DNA from: Hyphomicrobium sp. LHD-15
GTDB taxonomy: Bacteria > Pseudomonadota > Alphaproteobacteria > Rhizobiales > Hyphomicrobiaceae
NCBI RefSeq assembly: GCF_031157355.1
Contig: NZ_JAVIFT010000001.1
Location: 992,001-1,056,000 of the forward strand
Length of the DNA stretch: 64,000 nucleotides
Reading direction: 5' to 3'
Below the pieces are notes generated by a model. That model was not told the origin of the DNA and did no database searches. It worked only from the letters and a program-made list of their open reading frames with translations. The position numbers were made by a program, and so were the translations under genes. This document shows, in pieces, positions 52,534-59,910 of the stretch; position 1 is the first letter of the stretch; the number at the start of each line of letters is the position of its first letter.

Positions 52534-52798
52534 CGTCGTTCCTTTTTTCTTGTGGTCGATGTCTCCCAAGAAAAGAAACTCATCCTCTCGCCGAGGGTTC
52601 CAATGTTCGCGCGTCGGGCAGCGACGATCAGGCGCTCGCAAAATCCGCCAACTCGGGGCCGTCTCGCCGCTCAGCTAGCAGGCTTCATCCTCCGCGCCGG
52701 ACAAGCCGGACAACACTAAGCCTACGTTTCGGAAAACGCGCGATTGGGCGGGAAGGATTGCTGGAATTGCTCGGAGGAGCGTTACGCCGCAGGCAATT

Positions 52799-52873
52799 TG
52801 GAGCGGGCGATCGGGATCGAACCGACGACATTCAGCTTGGGAAGCTGACGTTCTACCACTGAACTACGCCCGC
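52799..52873 (-). tRNA. tRNA-Gly (anticodon CCC)
   Basis: Read on the minus strand, the acceptor GCGGGCG pairs with CGCCCGC. The D-arm is AGTTCAGTGGTAGAAC, the anticodon stem TCAGC/GCTGA holds the loop TTCCCAA (anticodon CCC), and the T-arm is TCGGTTCGATCCCGA. The CCA end is encoded (52799-52801). It would read GGG glycine codons. Confidence 0.93.
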
Positions 52874-53013
52874 AAGGCCTTATTCTCTGGGGTTTTTAGC
52901 CTAAACGACGGCCCCGTCAAACGGACAATACGGGAACACGCATCCAGAGTCCCGAAGATCTCGAACTGGGCCGTTCGGCGTCGAGGCCATCGCGGCGGCA
53001 CTGTGCTGATCTT

Positions 53014-54111
53014 TCAGGTCTGGCGCCCGACAGCGCTCAGCAAATCGGTCTGCGAGATAAGCCCGAGCACATGCCTGCTGCTGTCGACGATGATGACCGC
53101 GTGCGTTCTGCCATCGGTCAGCACCGGCAAAAGGCTGACCGCAGGCGCCAACGGAGACGCCGTCGCTGGCGTCGAAACGACCTCGGATATGTGATCGCCC
53201 TCGCCGACAAGCTCGCGAAGACCCACCGTGCCCAGCAGGTGCCCGTCGTCGTCCGTAACGGGCAGCACCCGTATGTTGTGCCGAAGGAGCAATGACAGCG
53301 CCTCCTGCTGCGTGGACTGCGGCCGGATCGCAATGACATCGCGGGACATGATGTCGGCGCAGGAGATCTCGCCATGCGAGCGGATTGCTGCCTGTAGCTC
53401 GACCTCTTTCAGCAGCCGTTCGAGATCGTCGCGATCGATGTCGAATGATTCATCGACCTTGGCGAGCGCGGCATCGATGTCTTCCTTGTGAAAACCGACC
53501 CGCAGAGGCGACGGAAGATCCGAAGTGCCATGGGTGTTGACCGGCTGCGCCGGCGCGACATGCGGATAGGCTCGCCGCGACAGCCGATGAAACAGCACGC
53601 CCAGCCCCACGAGAATGCAGGAGTTCAGAGCCACCGGTACCAGCGGAAACAACAATCCCCATTTGACGATCACCGGTCCACCGAGCACCGCCGTCAAAGC
53701 CGCTGCCCCACCGGGTGGGTGCAAGCAGCGCGCAAACGTCATCACGGCAATGGCCATGGCAACAGCGACACCCGCTGCAATGATTGGCTCGGGGACAGCG
53801 TATCCGACCAGAACGCCGGCCAGCGCCGACAGCGTGTTCCCGCCCACAATCGCCCAGGGTTGCGCGAGCGGGCTCGACGGCACCGCGAAAAGCAATACCG
53901 CCGACGCGCCCATCGGCGCGACCAACAGCGGGAAATGGGAATCGCGACCGAGGACAAGCGCACAGACGAGGCCGGTCAGGCCAATGCCGATCAGCGCACC
54001 CAGACAAGCGACCATGCGCTCGCGGAGGGTCGCACCTGCGAGTATCGGGACGAACAGGCGAAACCGGGTTCGTGACGGTGTCGAAGCGTTTGGATCGGAT
54101 TTTTCGGACAT
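53014..54111 (-). CDS. HPP-family membrane protein with a CBS domain pair
   Basis: 365 residues. N-terminal HPP domain with five membrane segments: RMVACLGALIGIGLTGLVC, PLLVAPMGASAVLLFAVPS, IVGGNTLSALAGVLVGYAVP, and the namesake FARCLHPPGGAAALTAVLGG. Residues about 235-365 are a CBS pair (ISCADIMSRDVIAIRPQST, LLLRHNIRVLPVTDDDGHL, then LTDGRTHAVIIVDSSRHVLG), a ligand-sensing module for adenosine nucleotides. HPP proteins are thought to transport small anions such as nitrite in some organisms. It lies just downstream of the LysR gene. Confidence 0.9.
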   Translation of the reverse strand: MSEKSDPNASTPSRTRFRLFVPILAGATLRERMVACLGALIGIGLTGLVCALVLGRDSHFPLLVAPMGASAVLLFAVPSSPLAQPWAIVGGNTLSALAGVLVGYAVPEPIIAAGVAVAMAIAVMTFARCLHPPGGAAALTAVLGGPVIVKWGLLFPLVPVALNSCILVGLGVLFHRLSRRAYPHVAPAQPVNTHGTSDLPSPLRVGFHKEDIDAALAKVDESFDIDRDDLERLLKEVELQAAIRSHGEISCADIMSRDVIAIRPQSTQQEALSLLLRHNIRVLPVTDDDGHLLGTVGLRELVGEGDHISEVVSTPATASPLAPAVSLLPVLTDGRTHAVIIVDSSRHVLGLISQTDLLSAVGRQT

Positions 54112-54192
54112 GGAAAGCCTTCCCTGCGGCCTTTCAGCAGACGGCAGGTGGAGAATGGAGGTTGAGAGCTGCGCCGCGACGCAGGGCGATGT

Positions 54193-55068
54193 TCAGGCTG
54201 GGATACGGTTGGTGCCGGCGGCGGCCGTCAGGACATCCCAAAAGGCGTCGAATGCCGGTGGACGACGGTCACGGCGGCGAATGAGCAGCGTGTCGACGTC
54301 GCCGAGAACGTGGAGTTTGAACGACGAAGTCGAGGGCATGATCTCAAGAACCGAGCGCGGAATAACTCCAACGGCTCCTCCGGCCGAAACGCTGGCCAGA
54401 ATGGCGTGATAGGAGCCGACCTCGATGGTTTGTACCTCGGCCGATTTGCCGACCCACGCTTCTGCGACACGCCGGTACGTGCAGCCCGGCTCCAGCGCGA
54501 CCAGTGTGTCGACCTGCAAGCCTGCGGCATCGTCGATTTCCGGATGATCGCGCGGCATGACGATGAGCAACTGTTCGGTGAATACCCGCTCCGCCTTGAT
54601 CTTGCCGGCGCCCGCAATCGATCCGGGTGGCCGGGCGACAAATGCGCAGTCCAGCCGTTCCTCGACGACGTCGTCGATGAGTTCGCGCGTGGCTCCCATC
54701 GTGAGCTTGATCGAGACCGTGGGCCAACGTGTGTGAAACCACGAAAGGACTTTGGGCAAACGGCTGGCGGCGGTGCTTTCCATGGTCCCGACACGCAGAC
54801 AGCCTCCCGGCTCAACGGGCTTCACGGCCTCGCGCGCTTCCTGTGCCAGCGCCAGCAGACGGTTTGCGTAGGCGAGAAAGGTTTCGCCCTCCTGGGTGAG
54901 CGTCATTTTCTTGCCGTCCCGGCTGAAAAGCGCCACCCCGAGATGCTGTTCGAGCTGCTGCACGCGAATGGTGACGTTCGACGGCGCACGCCCAAGCGCC
55001 TTTGCTGCACGGGTGACGCTTCTCTCGGCGGCAACGACGCGCAGGATTTCCAGGGAAGTCAGGTCCAC
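54193..55068 (-). CDS. LysR-type transcriptional regulator
   Basis: 291 residues from the GTG at 55068. N-terminal winged HTH: LTSLEILRVVAAERSVTRAA, KALGRAPSNVTIRVQQLEQH and LGVALFSRDGKKMTLTQEG. The C-terminal effector domain begins LRVGTMESTAASRLP and has two type-2 periplasmic-binding lobes. The longer ATG frame (55164) would lengthen the HTH unusually and overlap its own operator. The adjacent minus-strand HPP gene is likely co-transcribed, so it may be a regulatory target. Confidence 0.88.
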   Translation of the reverse strand: MDLTSLEILRVVAAERSVTRAAKALGRAPSNVTIRVQQLEQHLGVALFSRDGKKMTLTQEGETFLAYANRLLALAQEAREAVKPVEPGGCLRVGTMESTAASRLPKVLSWFHTRWPTVSIKLTMGATRELIDDVVEERLDCAFVARPPGSIAGAGKIKAERVFTEQLLIVMPRDHPEIDDAAGLQVDTLVALEPGCTYRRVAEAWVGKSAEVQTIEVGSYHAILASVSAGGAVGVIPRSVLEIMPSTSSFKLHVLGDVDTLLIRRRDRRPPAFDAFWDVLTAAAGTNRIPA

Positions 55069-55128
55069 AATATTGTTCTCATTTTGAGAATGATTTGTGA
55101 TTATGATTTCGCACTGGACAATATTGTG
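55066..55128. promoter_or_regulatory. Candidate LysR operator region
   Basis: CACAATATTG (55066-55075) and CAATATTGTG (55119-55128) form an inverted pair, and between them TTCTCATTTTGAGAA (55076-55090) is a perfect palindrome with a 3-base centre. The set lies at and upstream of the LysR GTG start, the usual place for autoregulatory LysR sites. It also lies within 40 bases of the end of the ABC binding-protein gene at 55169. Confidence 0.5.
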
Positions 55129-55168
55129 CAAGGGCCTTGCTGGTCGCAGCCTGCGGATCGGCATGCGC

Positions 55169-56446
55169 TTAGCATTTTGCAGCCAGATGCTCGCGCTGGT
55201 CCCACATCAGGTCCAGCGCCCGCATATGTTTGACCAGGATGTGCTGGTGCTGAGTCCACCAATCGATGATCGATCCATATTCCTGGATGCGTGCCCGCCC
55301 ATTTTCGATGGTCACGACGGGCCAGTCGCCGACGAGGGCGTTATCGATCCCGAACAGATCCTTGCCCCACCATATCGCCTCGCCAAACGCATGCTTTCCC
55401 ACCCCGCCCACCTTCATCATGGCGAGAACGGACGCGGGGTCGAAGGAGCGCGCCTGCTGCACGGCTGATTTCCATAGCTCGAGCGTCGAGGCGTACTCCC
55501 ACGACACGGCGCCCCATGTGCCGGGAAAGCGCTTGCAGAAGTCGGCGTAGAATTCGTTCGCGTTCTCGAAATTGACCTGCGGCTCGGCAAGCCGGGGATC
55601 GTCGAAATCCGGGAACTGGAAGACGAATCCCTCCATGAACTCCGCGCTCGTTCGGCGGATCAGCTCCGGATAGTTGTCGCAGGTGCAGGACAGGATCTGC
55701 CCGTCATAGCCTCTCTTGAAGGCTTCAATGGTGAGCGCATGCACAAAGGGCTCGTAGGCCGTATCCCAGCACAGGATGTCAGGATCGTCGGCCATTAGAT
55801 CTTCGACGATCGACGCGAAATCACTGGTCGTGGGCTCGAACAATCGTTCCGCCACGATCTCGATGCCCGCCGCCTCGAATGCCGCGCGATATGTTGCGAG
55901 CGACGGTAGCCCCAAGAGATCGCGCTGAGCGCACAAGGCCGCGGTCTTGAGGTGCGGTTTGGTGCGTTTCAGCCAATCGACACCGGTGACATTGTAGATC
56001 GGATGCACCTCAGTCGGTGCGAGCAGGGTTGGCGCATCGGGCGAAAGATCGCTCGGCAGAAGCGTCGTGACGAGCATGCGGTGGCGGCTCACGAACTCGC
56101 GCACCTCGGGCGAGAAGTCGTTACCTCCCATCATGAGAATGAGCTTTACGCCATCTTCCATGATGAGCTTCTTTGCGCCCTGGAGGGCTACCTCGGGCTT
56201 ATAGAGAGTGTCGTGCTCGACGAGCTCGACGAGGAACCTGCGGTTTCCGACCTTGAGGCCGCCCTGCGCATTCACGCGATCGAGCCAAATCTTGCAGCCA
56301 TCGCGGCCCGGCGAAGCCCAAGACTTGAGTGCGCCACTCAACGGCGCGAGGAATCCAATCTTCAGCGTCCGGTCCGGCTTGGCTCCCAAATCTCGCATCG
56401 CAACTTGCAATGCGGTCGCCAGCGGACTTCGTGATTTTGCAATCAT
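55169..56446 (-). CDS. ABC-type ligand-binding protein without signal peptide (copy 1)
   Basis: 425 residues of the branched-chain amino acid / urea / short-chain amide binding fold (Peripla_BP_6, UrtA/FmdD/AmiC relatives): LKIGFLAPLSGALKSWASPG, GVKLILMMGGNDFSPEV, HPIYNVTGVDWL, LPSLATYRAAFEAAGIEIVA and EGFVFQFPDFDDPRLAE. The N-terminus MIAKSRSPLATALQVAMRDL is polar with no signal peptide, so the protein may stay in the cytosol like the amide sensor AmiC. No ABC permease or ATPase gene is adjacent. It follows its paralogue with a 58-base gap and probably serves sensing of a methylated compound. Confidence 0.85.
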   Translation of the reverse strand: MIAKSRSPLATALQVAMRDLGAKPDRTLKIGFLAPLSGALKSWASPGRDGCKIWLDRVNAQGGLKVGNRRFLVELVEHDTLYKPEVALQGAKKLIMEDGVKLILMMGGNDFSPEVREFVSRHRMLVTTLLPSDLSPDAPTLLAPTEVHPIYNVTGVDWLKRTKPHLKTAALCAQRDLLGLPSLATYRAAFEAAGIEIVAERLFEPTTSDFASIVEDLMADDPDILCWDTAYEPFVHALTIEAFKRGYDGQILSCTCDNYPELIRRTSAEFMEGFVFQFPDFDDPRLAEPQVNFENANEFYADFCKRFPGTWGAVSWEYASTLELWKSAVQQARSFDPASVLAMMKVGGVGKHAFGEAIWWGKDLFGIDNALVGDWPVVTIENGRARIQEYGSIIDWWTQHQHILVKHMRALDLMWDQREHLAAKC

Positions 56447-56504
56447 GACTTGGCTTTTTCAGCTTGCAGAAAGCGTATCAGGCATTGCGGAAGAGCCGTT
56501 CGCA

Positions 56505-57815
56505 TCAGGTTGTCTCAGCTCGGCCGAAATCCGCGAAGCGCGGCGTGAACGGGACCGGCTCGCGCTGGTCCCACATCAGGTTCATGCTTCGCATATGCCG
56601 GACCAGCAACGCCTTGTTCTTGCTCCACCAGTCGGGGATCGACGAGAATTCCTGGATGCGCGCCCGCCCGTTCTGGATCATGACCACAGGCCAATATCCG
56701 ACCAGAGCATTGTCGATGCCGAACAGCTCATCTCCCCACCAGTGCGCTTCTCCAAAGGCGTGATGTCCGACACCACCGAATTTCATCATGGAGAGCACTG
56801 AGAACGGCTCGAACGTGCGGGCGCGTTGAACCGCCAATCTCCACAGCTCGAGCGTCGAGGCATATTCCCAGGACACGGCACTCCACGTTCCCGGAAAACG
56901 CTCGCAGAAATCCGCATAGAAGTCGTTCGCGTTCTCGAAGTTGACCTGCGAGTCGTTGAGGCGGGGATCGTCGAAGTCCGGAAACTGGAAAACGAAACCC
57001 TCCATGAATTCCGCGCTCGTGTGCGCAATGAGGCTTTGATAGTTGTCGCAGGTGCACGAGAGCAGACGCCCCTTGAAGCCGCGCTTGAACGCTTCCCTGG
57101 TGAGCGCATGCAAGAACGGCTCATAAGCCGTGTCCCAGCATAGAATGTCGGGATTGCTCGCCATGAGTTTGTCGACGATGGGGCCGAAATCCGTAGTTTC
57201 GACGGGAAAAAGATGCTCGGCCACGAGCTCGATACCTGCCGCCTCGAACGCAGCCCGATAGGTGGCGATGGATGGCAGGCCGTGCAAATCATCCTGCGCG
57301 CACATCGCGGCCGTCTTCAATGTCGGATCCTGCCGCGCGAGCCAGTCCACGCCCGTCACATTGTAGATGGGGTGCACTTCGCTCGGCGCGACGAGGGTGG
57401 GTGCATCGGGAGTGAGATCGGTCGGCAACAAGGTCGCCACCAGCATGCGATGCTGATTGATGACCCTGCGCACCTGCTCGGTAAAATCGTTGCCGCCCAC
57501 CATGAGGATGAACTTCACATTATCCTCGTTGATGAGCTTCTTGACGCCGGCGAGCGCAAGGTCGGGCTGGAACTTGGTATCAAACGGAACCAGATCGACC
57601 ATGTAGCGGCGCATGCCGACCTTGATGCCACCCGCGGCATTCACTCGGTCACGCCAAATCAAGCTGCCATTGAGACCAGGCTCCGCCCAGGACTTGAGCT
57701 TGCCGGTCAGCGGGGCGAGAAAGCCCACGCGTAGGACAGTCGGCGATTCAAGATCGTGATCGGCGAGAGCCAGCGAAAGAGCAGAGGCGAGCGGGCTCTT
57801 TGGGCGCGCAATCAT
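56505..57815 (-). CDS. ABC-type ligand-binding protein without signal peptide (copy 2)
   Basis: 436 residues from the ATG at 57815 (MIARPKSPLASALSLALADH), which aligns with the start of copy 1; an upstream ATG at 57875 is possible. The same fold: LRVGFLAPLTGKLKSWAEPG, VKFILMVGGNDFTEQVR, HPIYNVTGVDWLARQDPTL, LPSIATYRAAFEAAGIELVA and EGFVFQFPDFDDPRLND. By eye copies 1 and 2 are highly similar through the whole length, so they are a recent or maintained duplication. No signal peptide is present here either. It lies between the GntR regulator and copy 1 on the same strand. Confidence 0.85.
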   Translation of the reverse strand: MIARPKSPLASALSLALADHDLESPTVLRVGFLAPLTGKLKSWAEPGLNGSLIWRDRVNAAGGIKVGMRRYMVDLVPFDTKFQPDLALAGVKKLINEDNVKFILMVGGNDFTEQVRRVINQHRMLVATLLPTDLTPDAPTLVAPSEVHPIYNVTGVDWLARQDPTLKTAAMCAQDDLHGLPSIATYRAAFEAAGIELVAEHLFPVETTDFGPIVDKLMASNPDILCWDTAYEPFLHALTREAFKRGFKGRLLSCTCDNYQSLIAHTSAEFMEGFVFQFPDFDDPRLNDSQVNFENANDFYADFCERFPGTWSAVSWEYASTLELWRLAVQRARTFEPFSVLSMMKFGGVGHHAFGEAHWWGDELFGIDNALVGYWPVVMIQNGRARIQEFSSIPDWWSKNKALLVRHMRSMNLMWDQREPVPFTPRFADFGRAETT

Positions 57816-57909
57816 AGGGCCGCAACCTTTCCGGCGTGCGCCGAAAGGGCCGCTCGCATAACGCTTTCGCCCCATTTCAATTTAGCCGGTTGCATCTTGC
57901 CTCCTTCAG

Positions 57910-57927
57910 GATTGCCGACCGGCAATC
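57910..57927. promoter_or_regulatory. GATTGCCG-AC-CGGCAATC palindrome upstream of the binding-protein genes
   Basis: A perfect 8-bp inverted repeat with a 2-base centre, 95 bases before the start of the copy 2 binding-protein gene and about 108 bases after the end of the GntR gene. It is a candidate operator or stem in the leader; the regulator is not known. Confidence 0.4.
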
Positions 57928-58016
57928 TCTCTTTTCTTCTTATAGCCAGCCACGATCTCCGATATGGCACCCTTCGTATGCAGCTCGCCGAACGCTCGGC
58001 TGGCTGCTGCCGCTCA

Positions 58017-58802
58017 TCACGATGCGGCGTAGATCATGCCCTCTTGTCCCGAAGCCAGATACAGCCTCATGCACTCCACCGCCGTGTCGACATCACGACG
58101 CTCGAGCGCCGTAAAGAGAGACCGCAGCGCACGCCGCGCTTGACGGATATTGTCGGGTGTAAGCGTGCGCTTTTTGTCGGCGCACCATTGCGGCTGTTTG
58201 CGAACCTCATGCAGCACGCGATACATCGTGATGATCGCAGTGTTGTGTGTCCCCTTGCATAGGGTCATCATGAATTGCTTCTCGAGATGCGCGAAGCGTT
58301 CGGCGTCGGCAACGATCTCGTCAAGTTCCTCCAGCACGGTCCGCAAGGCGGTCAGGTCGCGAATGGACATGTAGATCGTTGCCAGTCGCGCGATCTCCGG
58401 CTCGATAATCGATTCCGCGACGTTCATCTCGAATGGAGAGACGGTCTCGGCGATGGCGGTAATATTGATGACGCCGCCCCCCTCCTCGCTCACGACAGAC
58501 TGGGTGGTCGTCCTCCGATAGGTCACGAAGGCCCCAAACCCGGCGCGCCGCGCGACGACGCCGTAAGTCTCCAGAAAATCCAGAGCCTGGCGCACGGTGT
58601 TGCGGGATTCTGAGAAATCCTGCGCAAGCTCGCGTTCGGCTGGGATCCGCGTGCCGTAGGAATATTCACCGGAGACAACACGCGCGAAAATTTGCGCGGC
58701 CACGGTTTTGACGGGCTGCTTCACCAACGGATGGTCCGAAGCATCCACTTCCCAGGGCGGCGGCTCCGCCGTCCGTTGCATCATCTGGTCGTTGTCCGTC
58801 AC
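58017..58802 (-). CDS. GntR-family regulator, FadR (FCD) subgroup
   Basis: 261 residues. N-terminal winged HTH: TVAAQIFARVVSGEYSYGTR, IPAERELAQDFSESRNTVRQ and ALDFLETYGVVARRAGFGAF. The C-terminal FCD effector domain (about 120-250) is helical: VAESIIEPEIARLATIYMS, ADAERFAHLEKQFMMTLC, HNTAIITMYRVLHEV and RRDVDTAVECMRLYLASG, with the Asp/His/His metal-binding arrangement suggested by the E/H positions. Its ATG overlaps the TPR-like gene stop by 4 bases (ATGA). It probably controls the flanking amine-uptake and demethylation genes. Confidence 0.92.
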   Translation of the reverse strand: MTDNDQMMQRTAEPPPWEVDASDHPLVKQPVKTVAAQIFARVVSGEYSYGTRIPAERELAQDFSESRNTVRQALDFLETYGVVARRAGFGAFVTYRRTTTQSVVSEEGGGVINITAIAETVSPFEMNVAESIIEPEIARLATIYMSIRDLTALRTVLEELDEIVADAERFAHLEKQFMMTLCKGTHNTAIITMYRVLHEVRKQPQWCADKKRTLTPDNIRQARRALRSLFTALERRDVDTAVECMRLYLASGQEGMIYAAS

Positions 58803-59620
58803 CGCTCGATTGCCTCGCTTGTGGTTGCTTTACCGGCGCGACCGGCATGATGCCTCTCGGCGGGGAAGCCGGGAATGACGAGGCCGGTGAGATGAGCTGC
58901 ACGCTCGACGTCGGCGCATATATCAGCCTCTTCCCCAGAGAGAGCTCGCCGAGGAAGCCCAACGATACGTTCGGACTTGAGGCGGTAGGGGGACGGATCA
59001 ACGGCACCCTCCTGCCCGCCGCGGGCAAGCTGATCGCGCGCGATCACAGCCTCCGCACAATTTGGGCCGAACGCTTCGCATACCTTCGAGAGAAACTCGG
59101 AAGCCTGCGCCCCGCGCTCGCGCCACAAGGGGCTCCGGTTGAGTTCAGTCATTTGCGTCGCGGTTCCCAGCAATTCAATCACACGCCGCCGCCGCAACTC
59201 GGCAAAGGCCGAATGATGGCGTGCTGCCAGCATCAAGTGGAACGACGAGCTGCGACCTGAAATCGGGATCTCCGTTTCGCGAACGCTCAGCAGGGTTTGC
59301 TTCCACAGCGAAGCAGCTGTCTCGAAAGCGGATCCGGCGTCCTGAGACCGGTCGCGGAGGAGATGAGCGAGACCCGCGTTGTTGTGAATAGCGGCGCGCA
59401 ACGGAGGCGACGCTTCGGTGGCGAGTTCGGCTTCCATACGCAGCAGCAAATCAGCGGCATCTTCGTGCCGACCGGTTGCGAGACGAGAAAACGCCCTCGC
59501 CGTGACGACCTCCCAATCTTCTGATGAAGACGAAACCATACCAAAGCCACCGTAATGCGCCGACGCCTTGAGAGAAGCGATTGCAGCGCCATCAAACCAA
59601 AACAGACCATATTGAACCAT
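58799..59620 (-). CDS. TPR-like helical protein of unknown function
   Basis: 273 residues, mostly alpha-helical. Residues 30-120 look like two or three TPR-type helix pairs: VTARAFSRLATGRHEDAADL, LLRMEAELATEASPPLRAAI and HNNAGLAHLLRDRSQDAGSA, with Ala/Gly at TPR consensus positions. No signal peptide. The 4-base overlap with the GntR gene suggests the two work together, perhaps with this protein modulating the regulator or assembling the demethylase. It is the first gene of the minus-strand unit, back to back with the permease. An ATG at 59539 is an alternative start. Confidence 0.6.
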   Translation of the reverse strand: MVQYGLFWFDGAAIASLKASAHYGGFGMVSSSSEDWEVVTARAFSRLATGRHEDAADLLLRMEAELATEASPPLRAAIHNNAGLAHLLRDRSQDAGSAFETAASLWKQTLLSVRETEIPISGRSSSFHLMLAARHHSAFAELRRRRVIELLGTATQMTELNRSPLWRERGAQASEFLSKVCEAFGPNCAEAVIARDQLARGGQEGAVDPSPYRLKSERIVGLPRRALSGEEADICADVERAAHLTGLVIPGFPAERHHAGRAGKATTSEAIER

Positions 59621-59729
59621 GGCGGTAATTTCCAGCGAAAATTCAATGTATCGCTCGGCTATCGGCTCTGACCGCCATTATCCTTCACCTTTCCAAGGCA
59701 GAAAGTTTCCCCAGAGTGAACTTTTTCGA

Positions 59730-59743
59730 TTGATCACGATCAA
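59730..59743. promoter_or_regulatory. TTGATC-AC-GATCAA dyad in the divergent promoter region
   Basis: A perfect 6-bp inverted repeat with a 2-base centre in the 290-base gap between the TPR/GntR unit and the permease-dmm operon. It is a reasonable candidate site for the FadR-type GntR protein, controlling both directions. The rest of the gap (59621-59910) holds AT-rich sequence but no gene. Confidence 0.45.
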
Positions 59744-59910
59744 CTTTAAATTAGACTGCATGCGACCGTACCAATAATGGCTCGGTTTGGACAAATTTGG
59801 TTTGATCTGGATGGGAGTTTCCCACCTGAGATCAGCACGGGTTTGACCAGGCGTCGCCGGCGCAAAGCCGGGGCACGGCGCGAAAAACAAAAATCGACTG
59901 GGGAAGAAAC

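Noticed and set aside
55169-57815. The two binding proteins as part of a urea or amide ABC importer
   Set aside because: No permease or ATPase gene is present in the neighbourhood and both proteins lack a signal peptide.
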